Part shown: one piece after another, positions 21,472 to 34,200 of the stretch
Numbering within the stretch: the stretch's first letter is position 1
Layout of the letters: every line of letters begins with the position of its first letter
Assembly: GCA_023974075.1 (NCBI GenBank)
Contig: CM043785.1
Coordinates: forward strand, 20,529,169-20,593,168
Direction of reading: 5' to 3'
Length of the DNA: 64,000 nucleotides
Source of the DNA: Chaenocephalus aceratus
Lineage: Eukaryota; Chordata; Actinopteri; Perciformes; Channichthyidae
Program-made: the position numbers and the translations under genes
The notes under the pieces: generated by a model
Database searches by the model: none
What the model was told of the DNA's origin: nothing
Seen by the model: only the letters and a program-made list of their open reading frames with translations

Positions 21472-23140
21472 ATACAATGCTGACATGGCCCTTCTGCCGC
21501 TGCCATATGGACAAATTAAGAAAATTATGGTTAATGGTAATAGATGAAAAGTATATATATTATATTTTACGGCATTTTATCCAATATTTGATGAGATATT
21601 TCAGTCCTCCCACACCAGCGGAGCCACTTGATGCTACAGAGGCTAAAAAAGTACAAAGGGAAAAGGGTGGCTAGTTTGGAAAAATAGCTCAATATAAAAG
21701 TCACAGCAACAGTTTATCAACCAGACTAATATTAACAGAATATCAAACAACAATGCTTCTGTATAGGAATATCTGGTAACTTAACACAAGTGAGGCTAAT
21801 TTCTTACTCTTATTAATTGAGTGTCTTCACTTGCAATGACAGCACATTGTCCAGCTGAATCCAGGACACACATACAGCACTACTGCCACTGTGAGGGACT
21901 TTTGAGGAACAGAAACAGTCTTGGGTGTACTTTCACATGGAAATCATGCTCACAATTTCGTTCAATTTCAGCAAACGGAATTTATATTGTGGGGTCAAAG
22001 CACAGGGCCTCCCACAGTTTGAGATTACGGGCCCAAGTATAGCTTGGCAGTACACAAAAAACGGAAAATATCAGTATATTAGTCATACAAGTTACCAGCC
22101 AGCAGCACTCAAGAGATCAAACTTGAAAACCAGCAAACAAGCACATGTTATCCTGTTGCCTCGCCTCTTCCAGACACGCCAGAAGAACAGCCTGAATCAG
22201 CGTTATCAGGCAGCTATCTGAAGCACTGGATCACATTGAGCGCAAATCCAATAGAGTATGGAGTACAAGGCTCAATGGACTTAAGGCCATTCTGTGTACT
22301 TGCAAACTTTTAGATCTAAATGTAGCTTTAGTTTGTCTCAAGTCTGTTTAGTCTGTTCTGCACATTTTAGAGACAATAACATAGTATAACAAAACCTGTG
22401 GGAAAAAGCCAAAGCTTAGTTATACCAAAATACAATTAAAATATAACCAAAATAATGATTTTACAGAAATAATAATGTTGCAGTTCCCTGCTTCTATTCT
22501 AGACTAGGAGCAGAATTGCTGCCACTCACTGCATGGCTACAACAAAAGTTTTAGGGAACTTCCAAAACTTCTGGCATATCCCCATTGTGGCTGAGCATCC
22601 TTGTTTGATATCAGTCCCCTCTATTTCACTGATAACAACTTTACACTGTATGTCTAAAATAGTTACCATAAACAACAACTATTGCTTTTGCAGCAATCCA
22701 CATATTTATCAGATCTTGTATTGTAAAGTAAAAATAGGATTATTTAGTGTTATCATGTGGAATGGTAGGCTACTGGATGCTTGTCTGCAGAGCAAGAGAG
22801 AGATGGTAAATGGAAAGAGGATGAAAAATTGAAGTGTGGACGGCCAGAAGGAGGTGTTATCATCCTACCCTTCATGCTACAGTGCAGACGCTTTTCTGCT
22901 TGCTCTTGCCTCCGCTTACTTTTTTATGCTGATTTTTCTATTTTTCCTTTCTGAAAATTTCGAGCAGCGGCTCCGGGACATTAACTTATCACTGGGCAAA
23001 CCTGTCTCCTAAAAATCAAGTTCCCACAGAACTAAACTGCATTCTCAATTACGTTTAGCAAGAAACTTATTTTCTCCCTCGTTACGTTTGTTATGAACGT
23101 ATCTCAAATACGTTTATTTTCTACATATCTTCTAGAAACA
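21472..23140. other. AT-rich, nothing recognised
   Basis: There is no coding domain, tandem array or terminal-repeat pair that I can identify. Confidence 0.5.
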
Positions 23141-23141
23141 T

Positions 23142-23400
23142 ACACTGAACAAAAATATAAACGCAACACTTTTGTTTTTGCTCCCATTTTTTATGAGATG
23201 AACTCAAAGATCTAAAACATTTTCTATATACACAAAATAACCATTTCTCTCAAATATTGTTCAAAAATCTGAAAAAATCTGTAATAGTGAGCACTTCTCC
23301 TTTGCCGAGATAATCCATCCCACCTCACAGGTGTGGCATATCAAGATGCTGATTAGACAGCATGATTATTGCACAGGTGTGCCTTAGAATGGCCACTCTG
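23142..23400 (+). mobile_element. 5' end of a Tc1/mariner-type element, truncated
   Basis: ACACTGAACAAAAATATAAA through CACAGGTGTGCC is the left end of a family common in fish genomes, whose full copies encode a Tc1-like transposase. Only about 255 bp of the non-coding end remains; sequence then runs into GGGGGGGTCTGGGGGGG and the hairpin at 23437. Confidence 0.75.
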
Positions 23401-23436
23401 AAACGTGCAGTTTTGCTTTATTGGGGGGGTCTGGGG

Positions 23437-23683
23437 GGGTCCGAAAACCTGGCAGTATCTGGTGTGAGGGGTAGGGGTAGGGGTAGGGGTAGGGTTAGGG
23501 TTAGGGTAATGTTGTGAATCGAGTGGCCTGTGCTCATCGTCCATTACAAACGCCTGCCCATACCATAACCCCACCACCACCATGGGCCACTCGATTCACA
23601 ACATTACCCTAACCCTAACCCTAACCCTACCCCTAACCCTACCCCTACCCCTCACACCAGATACTGCCTGGTTTTCGGACCCC
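23437..23683. repeat. Inverted repeat with telomere-like arrays in both arms
   Basis: Left arm 23437-23527 and right arm 23585-23683 are inverted copies separated by a 57-bp loop. Each contains GGGGTAGGGG and GGTTAGGG units next to GTAATGTTGTGAATCGAGTG. The right arm has one or two more units. The structure can form a long cruciform or hairpin. Confidence 0.95.
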
Positions 23684-24293
23684 AACGTGCATTGCGGCTA
23701 AACAATCCAATCACCGAGCTTCTAGCTGAGGATCTTGGGTAATCAGTTCAGTGGGTTTGTGTTGTGTATCGCAATGATGCTCGAAATGTCCCTTATAGGC
23801 CTACGTCTCTTTCCGGTGACTTTATTTTGAAATTCAATTCCTGAAAAACGGCTAAAAAGCCAGAGATTATAGAATTAAACGAATAAATAAAAACAAGGAT
23901 AATTGTGTGTTATTGTTGAGTAAATAACAGTGTGTTATTCAGAAAAGAATAACAAATTAGAAGGAAAAAAAGATTACAAAAAATACAGATTTCATTATTC
24001 TGAGGCTCCGAGCCCTATTTCTTTTACTAACAGATGGCAAAAAAAGTCAGACATTATACGATTTAAAATAAAAACAATAATCGTGGCTTGATATTGAGTA
24101 AGAACAGGTAAGAACATATTTTTATGAACCGCACAGCTTCCGGTCTACCAAGACCCGACGGACAAAAACGTGGCGTATCATATGCACGCAAAACTCGGCC
24201 TCAGAACTCAATGGGAATGGTTAGCGTATCATATGCACGCAAAATAGGACTTCTGCGTATCTATTGCACACATTTACAATGTGTAAAGTCGTG
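23684..24293. other. Unassigned repeat-like sequence
   Basis: TAGCTGAGGATCTTGGGTAA and ACAAGGATAATTGTGTG resemble parts of the arms of the 31287-34732 element, so this may be a degraded relative. GTATCATATGCACGCAAAA occurs twice (24176 and 24226). Confidence 0.35.
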
Positions 24294-26016
24294 TCATTTG
24301 TACGCAGACTGAAGAGAGTGGGTTGGGTGGACTTCACAGTCTCCTCTGGTTTCTGACCTAGTGTAGCGTCCATTGTGTTTTTTGTGGATGAATTCCCCTA
24401 AGGGAGGGGGGGCCAGTCCATGTAAACATTTATAAAAAAAACACATCCTTTTAAAAGACTTTAAATTGTCAAAACTCAAGAAATTGTGTTGTTCAAGGAT
24501 GGTACAGTGGTGGTATGAATTTGGCTTTCTGTCAAACCCCTTGATAGCTCTCTTGTACAGCTGTTCTATGGGTTTCAGGTTTGTGGCACAAGCAAACGAC
24601 CAGTTTGTAAAAGAGTATTCAATGTGGGATAGAATCATACAGTGGAGGTATGACTTTGCAGCATTGACAGTTAAGAAAGGTCTGATTTGTTTAAAATTTG
24701 AGTTGAATTTAACAGTATTGGATACTTTCTTAATATGTTTCTTAAAAGACAAGTTCGAGTCCAGTATGACTCCAAGATACTTGAAGTGGGGGACTAGATC
24801 TAATTCTGCTCCATTTAAAAACACATTGGATCCTTCGATTTTGACTGGTCGTTTACTGAACATCATGCATACTGTTTTTTTTGCATTTAACTGTAAGCAA
24901 ATGTTGTTCAGCCAGTGTTGAACCTTGTCCAATGCATTTCGAGAGACAGGATGTGATTATTTCAGTATTTTTCCCCTGTACAAAGATGACATTTGTACAT
25001 GCAAATCAGGACATACATTAGGCAAGTCATTAATGTACAGCGAAAACAGTCAGGGTCCAAGAATGGAACCTTGTGGAACCCCAACAGGGTTGGCAAGGTA
25101 GGGGGATTTGGTACCGTTGACCAAAACACACTGTTTTTTGTTCGATAAGTAAGACTCAACCCACTGTATTGAATCTGCCGAAAAATTGAAATACGTCAGC
25201 TTTGTAAGGAGCATTCCTGAGAACAAGGAAGACAGCACCTACATATGGGCTCGTGTCCAATATAGATTTAACCTTTTCCAAAAAGACACAGTTAGCTGTC
25301 TCAGTGGAGTGGTGAGCACGAAAACCAAACTGCATTGGGTGGAGTGGAGCGAAACCTTTTTCTAAATGTTTGGTGATTAATTTTGATACCCATTTCTCAG
25401 CTATCTTAGAGACCAGGATGATGGAACTTCCCTCGTGCTAATAGATTGATTTACTAGCATATATACTAATTGGTTTTATTAGACCGTCAATATTTGTCTT
25501 TATAAAGTTGGTGTCTAAATCGTCTGCATCCCTAGCCTTAGAACCTTTTAACCCTACAATTATATTTTTTACCTCCACCTCTGTGATTTCCTCCAGGTCA
25601 AAAACTGGATGTGTATCCACAGTCGGGCTATGGGAGACCTCAGATGGCGGGAAGAGCTTTGTGATGTACAGAGCACTATTTCTAAAATACTCATTTAGAG
25701 AGCTGGCCAACACTGCAGGGTCTTTTATCAGGGTTTTTAATTCTAGAGCATTATTTTCCTGTTTCTTATGTTTACCTAATAGTTTATTTAGGACTTGCCA
25801 AACTATTTTACTGTTACCTTTCGCACCTTCAATTATATTGATGAAAAAGTTTGCTTTGGCCGGTCTTATTGTTTGAGTTACCTTGTTACGAGCATGAGTG
25901 AATTTCTGTCTGTCAGTGGATAGTCCGGATTTCAAGCTCTGCTTTAATAGTTTGTCTCTGAATTTCATTAAATTCCTGTACTGTAGATTTAGCCAAGGAA
26001 GATTATGTTGTATCAT
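24294..26016 (-). pseudogene. LINE ORF2, reverse transcriptase part, catalytic boxes damaged
   Basis: Segments 25438-26016 (EVEVKNIIVGLKGSKARDADDLDT), then a frame-shifted stretch with an FGFRAHHSTETAN-type block, 25050-25238 (VPQGSILGP), and 24294-24932 (KYLGVILDSNLSFKKHI, then the C-terminal domain). In the A box the expected Asp reads Val (FLVL, codon at 25222-25224 on the minus strand). The YADD box is absent because of a short deletion near 24990. Several frameshifts are present. It cannot encode an active polymerase. Confidence 0.85.
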
Positions 26017-26057
26017 TCATTTTAGATATAAACAGATTACTGTTTTCACCAATGTCT

Positions 26058-28031
26058 TCAGAGGACAGTGTCCCCCCAATTAATAATTTTCACTGTCTCC
26101 ATAAAACGTTGTTGCAGGTTTTTGGGGATGAAGCGTGAACCGAAGGCAGGGGTTTTAGCTGTGGCCATGAACCTTTTTTTTGTGAGTTTCCTGGCAAAAA
26201 GAACAAGATTATGGTCAGAAAGACCAGTCAGGAAGTTGTATATTTGAACTATTCTGACAGCTTTGTTTGCAAATAATAAATCTATCATAGTCTTGGAGGT
26301 TTTGGTTATTCTAGTCGGTTGATCCATTAGTTGTATTAAGTTGTGTTTATCCGTGATCCGTTTTAAGCTTTTTCTATTTTGTTTGTCATTCCAGTTGATA
26401 TTAAAGTCTCCTACAATAATTAGCTCTTTGTTGGAGTCACAGGAATTCAGCAAGAGTTTTACCTGGTGTTACGTCCCAACTAGGGGAAGAGGAAAGCAAC
26501 ATACACCAGTTGGAATTGGTAAATATTGAGAGTTTATTAAATAGCTGTTTGACAAAAAGGCAGGCAAGCAGCCTGGAACAAACACATTGGCCAAACGGGC
26601 GTCGGTTTAAATGGGTAACTAACAAAGGGAGGACTCTAATATGTGAGCCTACTTCAATACAAATAAATATACATAATAAACAAAATAACCCTCACGATCA
26701 AAGTGGTACAACTAACAAAGGAGACTGTATGCAAACACAGCTATACTATGAGACAACAGTTAACATAATACTAACCTAACTTAACCCATTACGTCCCCAC
26801 TAGGGGATGAGGAAATGCAACACACACCAGTTGGAATTGGTAATAATTATAAAGGAGTTTATTATAGCGGCCTGGAACAAACAAAAAGGCCACAAGGGTG
26901 CGGGTTTAACTGAGCACCCAAACAAAGGGAGGACTCTAAAAAGGGAGCCTAATTAAATACAAACAAATATTTGTCAGTAATTTGCCACTACTAACAACCA
27001 AAATAACCACAAAACTACCCTCACTATCCAAATGGTACAGACTAATGAAAAGGAGGCTGTGGGAAAACACTGCTAAACGAAATTACCACAGTCAGCGTAA
27101 TACTATCCTAATCTAAACACATATAATCACATCAACACTACACTAACTACAGACCACACGAGTTAACCACTGTTAACATAATTCACACGAGTTAACCACT
27201 GTTAACAGAATTGATCACAAACGAAGAGCAAGTAGCGAGAGGCGTCTGTTCACATAACAGAGCCTCCCGACTGATCGCTGTCCACAGGCTTTGTAGTCGT
27301 CTCCGGAAGGTGTGCGCCGGATGTGCACTGGGATTGGAGCGCGTCGGGCCCGGTGTGCTCCAATCACAATCTTCGGGGGCGGACCAGGAGATGGGTAGCC
27401 AATGATATCAGGGCAACTACACATCTCATTTACATAAAACACATTCAAAACAGAGTTACCAGGACTGGGGAGGCGGCGGCCGTAACACCTGGTCGTAGAA
27501 ATCCACCTTAGCGGTGGGTTGTCGATACAGGTAAATCATGGTGAGGGACATTTCCTCAGATAGTGTGATTTCCACACCAACACAATCAAACTCAATAGTA
27601 GCTGGGAGTGCAATCTCCCTACAAGTAAAGGTATTCCTCACATAAAGCAACACACCCCCTCCTGTTTCCTTCAGTCTGTCCTTCCTAAACACATTATATC
27701 CTGACATAGATACAAGAGTAGATGGTGATGACTGTTTTAGCCAAGATTCAGATATTCCCAAACAGTCAATATTGGACTCAAGGAGGAGATGTTCTAGCTG
27801 TTAATGTTTATTGCAGATGCTGCGGAAATGTAAATGTCCACTGAATAGTCCCTTCGACTTGCACCGAGGATCCCACACTGTTTTTGCTTGATTCACTGTT
27901 TGAAACATTTGTGTGCAGCAGCGTTTTTTAAATACAGGATTTCTAGGCTTTACCTCTGTGCCGTTGTTGATAGTGGAGCTGTCAAAGCTCGCTGGTGGTT
28001 TATGGATCTCTGCAGCTAGGTTGCTAGCCAT
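26058..28031 (-). pseudogene. LINE ORF2, APE-type endonuclease part, split by an LTR
   Basis: The frame starting at 28031 runs through GHLHFRSICNK, meets a TAA at 27801-27803, and continues in the same frame as LGISESWLKQSSP and GGGVLLYVRN to FYDQV at 27493. After the 1021-bp LTR insertion it resumes at 26461 with LLNSCDS, then IIVGDFNINW (catalytic Asp/Asn) and TGLSDHNLVLF (catalytic Asp-His, intact). The domain would nick target DNA for priming. It is inactive here because of the stop and the insertion. Confidence 0.85.
26467..27487 (-). mobile_element. Solo-LTR-like insertion with CCTGG duplication
   Basis: The insert has ends TGTTACG...CGTAACA and is flanked by CCTGG at 26462-26466 and 27488-27492. 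The two LINE parts join in frame without it. It contains a tandem pair, 26468-26785 and 26787-27060, each with ACTAGGGGA and CCAGTTGGAATTGG. The right end is GC-rich. No coding sequence is seen, so it is a solo LTR or a short LTR element. The strand is a guess. Confidence 0.75.
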
Positions 28032-28640
28032 CGGCGCGGTCCTGCAGTCCTTCGATGGTGTGGATGTTGGTCATGCTGCTAGGCCAGCAGCCAGCAGCAG
28101 CCAGCAGCCGTCAGCGCGAGACCACAGAGACCCGCCGGCAGAGCTAGCTGTTCAGCTAGCCGGCCTCTTCTGAAGCCAGTCCGGTGGTGTCCGGTGGTGT
28201 CCGGTGGTATCCGGTGGTATCCGGTAGTGCGAGAATCTCCGCTGCTAGGCCACTAGCCCGCTAGCCTTCGGTGTGGATCCGTAGTTCTCCGATGGTGTGG
28301 AAGCTATCCGTCCTCCTCTGAAGCCAGCCGGCGGTGTGTGGATCTCAGCTGCTCGGCCACCAGCCCTCGGCGTGGACCTGTAGTCCTCTGGTGGTGTGGG
28401 TAGAGGTCCTGATGCTATGCCGGCAGCCGTCGGTGCGAGACCGCAGAGACCCGCCGGTGGTGCTAGCTACTCAGCTAGCCAGCCTCTTCGGAAGCCTACT
28501 GATGGCGTGTGGAGCTCAGCGGCTGGGCCGCCAGCCGTCATTTTGATGGAAATGACGCCGGGACCCGGACACGGGTGGATATCTCCCGAGAGCAAGAGAC
28601 ACAGCAGAGCCAATAGCCCAATATTCTCCTCTTTTCGTTT
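28032..28640. repeat. GC-rich tandem repeats upstream of the LINE
   Basis: Blocks at about 28103-28190 and 28421-28540 share GCGAGACC.CAGAGACCCGCC and TCAGCTAGCC.GCCTCTTC, about 317 bp apart, with related sub-blocks between them and a TCCGGTGG 10-bp micro-repeat at 28180-28230. This could be the 5' UTR of the minus-strand LINE. I see no protein-like frame. Confidence 0.6.
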
Positions 28641-28838
28641 TAAACCCTTTTTTTTGTTTGAGGGAGACTGCCAAGAGTGCCAGATGAATGAACTGCAGAT
28701 AATATGTTAGTTATTCCATCATGTTTATTTATTGTGTTCCTCTCTGTTGTCTTACTATTATGTGTTAATGATCATGGAAAGCACTTTGAATTGCCTCTAT
28801 GTCTGAAATGTGCTATATAAATAAACGTACCTTACCTT
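28641..28838 (+). mobile_element. LINE-type 3' tail
   Basis: GGAAAGCACTTTGAATTGCC...GTGCTATATAAATAAA followed by CCTTA repeats is typical of the 3' end of fish L2/CR1-type LINEs and the SINEs that share their tails. It is in the opposite orientation to the neighbouring LINE. Confidence 0.65.
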
Positions 28839-29270
28839 ACTGAAGACAAGTGTTTTATATTCCCATTGTATGTAGAACCTTGGAACCCTAAAAGTCTTAA
28901 TTGGTTAGGAATTGATTAAGAGGCAATTAAATCCAATTTATAGGACAAGTCTTAACAGATGACAATGCAAACAAGAATTAAGATGGCCAAATAAGTTATA
29001 CTTTTAGAGCTAAATGTGCAAACTGCAGGGCTGTGACCCCTAGGTATACAATACATTCCAGGATTTAAAGCAGTGCTTTCACAGTCCCTGTTGACAGTGT
29101 TAGGAAATGTAACAGAGGAGTATGGGAGTTCGAAATGGGTCGACATTGGGAAAATCGGTGCGTGACAGGGCTAAATTATCTACTGCTGTTGTTTGTTTGT
29201 GTCATTTGACAACACATACAAATATATGCTCGCACAACCCCCTCAGACTCACAATATACATGTTCAATTG

Positions 29271-29313
<43 letters not shown>

Positions 29314-29579
29314 TACGCTCCCATTCAACAGACCCATTGCTCTATAGGCTAATCCTTTAGCTTTAAACACGTGGAAATAAGGTGACCTCTCTTCACCCTT
29401 AATGTGAAAATGTGTGAGCAATGTTGACTTTTTTTTAAGACTGCAGTTATACAAAAAGAAGTACGCTGATCTCATGAGTTGAGTTACTTTAGTGTTTGGA
29501 ACAAAAGCAAGAAAGTGAAAAATAAAAAAACTGAATACATATCATTCAGTGATCTGCCCTTTGTTTGTTGAAGTCAACA
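28839..29579. other. No gene; contains a CA microsatellite
   Basis: Apart from about 20 CA units at 29271-29310, nothing is recognised. Confidence 0.7.
29271..29310. repeat. CA microsatellite
   Basis: About 20 uninterrupted CA units. Confidence 0.98.
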
Positions 29580-29689
29580 CTCTAAAGCAGTGGTTCTCAA
29601 CCGGTCAGGCCTCGGGACCCACTTTTTACTTGGTCAATATCGCGACCCAACATTTTGAAGCACTCAAATCTATTCAACAAAAAAACGTG

Positions 29690-30088
29690 CTGTAATATAT
29701 ACACCCCAGCCAGAGCTCTAAGGTCTGCCGACCAAATGCTGCTGGTAGTGCCGAAAACCAGGCTAAAAACTAGAGGGCACCGAGCCTTCGCAGCAGCTGG
29801 TCCCAGGCTCTGGAACACTCTGTCCTTACCTGTGAGGTCGGCCCAGACACTAGCGGCTTTTAAATCCTCTCTAAAAACACACTTTTTCTCTCTGGCCTTT
29901 TAAAAGTGAGCAGAGCATGACATTTTTCATTTTAACTGTGTCTGCCTTTATATTTGTTGTTTTTAATTTAAATGCTACAAATTGCAATATGTTCCGTATA
30001 TTTTTTATTCATGTACAGCACTTTGGCGCGACCGAAAGTTGTTTTAAAATGTGCTTTATAAATAAACTTGATTTGATTTGATTTGATA
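29690..30088 (+). mobile_element. 5'-truncated L2-like LINE inside the hAT element
   Basis: It consists of the C-terminus of a LINE reverse transcriptase, an AT-rich 3' UTR and a tail CTTTATAAATAAACTTGATT followed by TTGAT repeats. Confidence 0.85.
29706..29903 (+). pseudogene. C-terminal tail of LINE ORF2
   Basis: ARALRSADQMLLVVPKTRLK, then FAAAGPRLWNTLSLPVR and FKSSLKTHFFSLAF, ending at a stop. This is the conserved C-terminal segment of L2/Rex1-type polymerases; the catalytic part is absent by 5' truncation. Confidence 0.85.
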
Positions 30089-30913
30089 CGCTTTTCAACA
30101 TACAATATTAATAAAAGTGAAGTACAGTGCATATATCCCTTACTGTATATCTCTTCACAGAACTATATGCTTTTTAAAAAGGTTTAATGAGATGATGGAA
30201 TCAAAGCTGAACTATATAAAAAGGCACACATGCTGAAAACCTAACCCCAGCAGGGGGTCTGGGCGGATTTGTCCCCCAGGAGATTTTTAGAAATACTAAC
30301 ATAAACTATGCATTCTGGTACACTCTGAGAAGAAAATAAATAAATCTATTACTACCCGACATATTAATAATATGTTATGCCATTGTTTTTTTTTCACTTT
30401 GTTCTGACATCTTGCTGCGAGAAGAGTAAAGAGGAGATAGTCTGTGTGACTTACTTTAAATTGTGGGTAAGGGTAGATTGCTCCCATTGTTCTGTGACCT
30501 GTCAATCATCAAACCGGGGATCATATTTCATTATGTGTTCATTTTATCTGAAGTTGTACCCATGGATGTATAAAGAAGAGTTCTACCGCTAAGTTATTCT
30601 CCGTGGGGACTTCCGGCAACAATCTTGATTCTGATTGGCCAGAAGACTCGAAAAAAACATCAGCAAAGATATTTTATTGAGAAGATGATCACTATGTGAC
30701 AGAAGTTTTCAAAACCGTTTATGGTCTCCGGTACTTCCAGTCCAACGCCGACTGCTTGCACAGCGTTAGAAAATCGGGCCTTCAAAATAAAAGTTTGACT
30801 TTTCTCCCACATTTTTTTTTTTTCCTTCACTCACACATCCGCGACTCACTCGAAACGGGTCCGCGACCCAAAAGTGGGTCGCGACCCACCAGTTGAGAAC
30901 CACTGCTCTAAAG

Positions 30914-31278
30914 CACACCTGAACTGTTACAAAACGACTTATGCAAAGGTCAAGCCAGATGCTTATATTGTTAGGGATCATGTAAGGGTTACAAAAAGCA
31001 AATACAAAAGCAACAGGAATATTAGGAGCATTTTCCAGATGATGCTCATGTGGAGAAACAGTTGTGTTTATTTATTTTTGGCTCAAGCAGACTCCCTTGT
31101 GTTGACATCCTTACTGGAAATTACAGACTAAGCTCTTGATTGTGTGCAATTCTATGCCCTTAATTGTTTAAATATCAATTCATTCATTTTCACACTACCA
31201 AGGGGACTGGAGCCTTTCCCAGCAGGCATTTATTGGATTACAGCCTTGACTTGTTGCCATTTGTCGCAAGAATCACAA
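30914..31278. other. No feature recognised
   Basis: AT-rich spacer between the hAT element and the fold-back element. Confidence 0.5.
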
Positions 31279-31286
31279 TCCAATTC

Positions 31287-34200
31287 CAACCTGATCTCAC
31301 CAGAATGCGTGACTCCACCACGACTTCTTAACACCACAATGCGTGGTGGAGTCACGAACTTTGTTACATTTACGTGTCGGTACCACGCAAACAACCCCTA
31401 TGTAAAGTGAATGAGGCTCCTTTGTCGTGGTGCACACACGCATTTCTACAACGTCCCGCAGTGAGCTTTTATTCTATAAAACGTTTTTTTAAATCTACTT
31501 TATATCTTGTAGTAACTCACGGGAGGCTTCTTTTATTTTATTTGTATTCATAATAATTAAAAAAATTCGTCAGAATGTAAAAATTACATTAGTTACGAAT
31601 TTGTGTTCTCAAAAAACAGTGCATTGTGTGTAATGCAACTGTGATTTTTATTAAATTTGTTAGTTTTTAAGGAAGGCCAGAGCTTCAGCTGTGTCAAATA
31701 GATTGTTCCCTTTAGTTAACGTTATTTAAAAGATAATGATCATGTCCCCTGTATTGTATTACGAGCGTCCATTCCCATTGGATAACGGAGAATTGTACAC
31801 CCGGAAGTAAGAATTCTCCTTACTGTCGATTGATTTTACAGTGTTATCTGCACTACTCATCGACTAAAAAACACCAGATTATCCTTGTTAATTACACAAC
31901 ATTGATTGGTTTGAATTGTGTGCAATGCTTTTGTATTTTTCCCCTTCGATTCGGAGAAACAAATGTTTTTTCGGAGTTTTAGGATGGCCGAAGACACTAC
32001 ACTACCCAGAATCCTCAGCTATCGTTTGGGACTACACCATGTGCTTAGCTTGACAAACCCGTGATCAGTCCTCAACCTCTGTGATTGGATGCGCGAAGTT
32101 TACACAGAGCGTCAAAAAGGACTTTGAAATGGAATGAAACCCATCGACGGCACACTATTTAAAACAGGTATCGAACGTGTCCTACCCCCCCCCCCCTTAG
32201 GTCACAGGCTCCTCCAACAGTGCTACCATAGACTGTATATATAAAGAGTGCTACGCAATAAAACAGATAGGCCTACACAGAAAAAATAGTGAAATAGTGC
32301 AATAAAAGTCTACAAGTGATTGGAATATGATATATTAGATAAATAATTTCTAAGTAGCAGCCAGATGAATGTTATTTCTAAGTTCAGGTGTTTAATAATC
32401 ATATAGCCTGTGGGATGAAGCTGTCTCTGTGTCTGGTGGTTTTAGTCCGGATGCTGCGGTACCGCCTGCCAGACGGCAGCAGACAGAACAGTTTGTGGCT
32501 GGGGTGATGGGGGTCTTTTATAATCCTGAAGGCTTTCTTTAAGGTTAACCTGGTATTTTTACTCCACTACATTTATTTTAGTTACTTTACAGATTTGGAT
32601 TAATGATGTGAAATATAAACAGCCCTTAAATCAGACTTTAGTTACACCTGAGTGAAATTCAGTGAAGGTGATTGTCAAGTGCCAACAATCAGGCAAGATA
32701 TTTGATAGTTGGTGCTTGAGAAGACTACATATTTATCTGCAGATCCGTTTAAAGCATATTCATTACTCGTTATTCTCTAATAGTTAATTAAAGACTGTAT
32801 ATAATTGCTATTTTGCACATCCCTTTCAAGATTTCAAGATTTTCTAAGGTTTATTGACATATCATATACACAACAGTGTAGTTATATAATGAATGAAAAA
32901 CTTGAGTCACAGGTTCCTCAACAGTGCATTACAAGACATCTATCAATATGTGTGTATACTTGCACCATTACACTGTCGTATTCTGCACATTTCTTATACT
33001 ATCTACATACATAAGATTATAATTAATGTGTATAATATCAGTTAAAATAAGTGCTTCGACATAGTTAACATTGCAGGAAAGTTGATTGTCAAGTTCCAAA
33101 ACAAACCATGCAATTTAGACTTTGTCAGGCTTAATATTTAGATACCCCCAAAGCTTTTTTCCTATTTAAATGAAGACCTTAACCTAAAGTATTCTTTAAT
33201 GTTTAAATAAAGCCTTATTAGTTAGCACATCCTCCTATCAGGCACTAAACTGTTTTATTCTAGATATCATTTGAGTATCTTCTTGATATTTTCTATTCTA
33301 TATTTCTATCATTGACCTTCTACTTTCCCACTATTTTGTATGTACTCTTAATATTTAAATGTTTTCATAAAATATAACACATTCAAAAGTGCTTTAAAAA
33401 AATGAAAGACATTAAGAAAAAAGCATTTTAAACAGTCGTTAAAAAGCAACACAATCTTCCTGCATTGCAATTACTCTAAACGTGCAATAACGTGCTTTAA
33501 CCAGTAGGTGGTTTGGGTTAAAAAGCTGTCAAGTTTACAGTGTTAACAAAATAAGATATACTGCTGTTTCTGGTTTAGTTTACGACGAATATTATTTTGT
33601 TATTGTTTTGATATTTGTAACACAAAAGCGATGGAAAAACCCCACAGCAACACAGAAAAGATGGTCTTAACATGACCCAGCGGTCTAGTAGTTAATAAAA
33701 AACAATAATATCAAAACAAAATATGACTACTAATTTATTGTGAAATTAAAACAAAACGGTAAAAGAATAGTTTCCGGTCTATTCTGATGCCCGATCTCTG
33801 GAGATAAATAAAGAACTACGACAGATGTGTAATATTTAATGCAGCCATACCATTTATTACAATGCATTCATGTGATGACTTTCAAAGAGTAAAGCAAGCA
33901 CTGCTGAATAAAGTATGATTTTCTATTTTACGAAACGTTTTTTTTTCATATGGAATGCAGTTGGAGGTCAACCAATCAAAGAGCTTGAGGACTGATCACG
34001 GGGTTTGTCAAGCTAAGCACATGGTGTAGTCCCAAACGATAGCTGAGGATTCTGGGTAGGGTAGTGTCTTCTGTCATCCAAAAACTCAGAAAAAATCTTT
34101 GTTTCTCCGAATTGAAGGGGGAAAATACAAAAGCATTGCACACAATTCAAACCAATCAATGTTGTGTAATTAACAAGGACAATTTTGTGTTTTTTAGTCG

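Larger units (their letters stand above)
24294..28031 (-). mobile_element. CR1/L2/Rex-like LINE, degenerate and split
   Basis: Endonuclease and reverse transcriptase segments occur in order on the minus strand from 28031 down to 24294. The element is interrupted by the LTR at 26467-27487 and is truncated at its 3' end (no 3' tail; similarity stops near 24305). Assignment to the CR1/L2/Rex group rests on GISESWLK, GDFNINW, SDHNLVLF and VPQGSILGP motifs. Confidence 0.85.
29588..30905. mobile_element. hAT-type element with 8-bp duplication CTCTAAAG
   Basis: The inverted ends CAGTGGTTCTCAACCGGT / CCAGTTGAGAACCACTG are flanked by CTCTAAAG at 29580-29587 and 30906-30913. An 8-bp duplication and CAG-type ends define hAT. 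No transposase is present. A LINE fragment (about 29690-30088) is inserted inside it. Confidence 0.92.
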
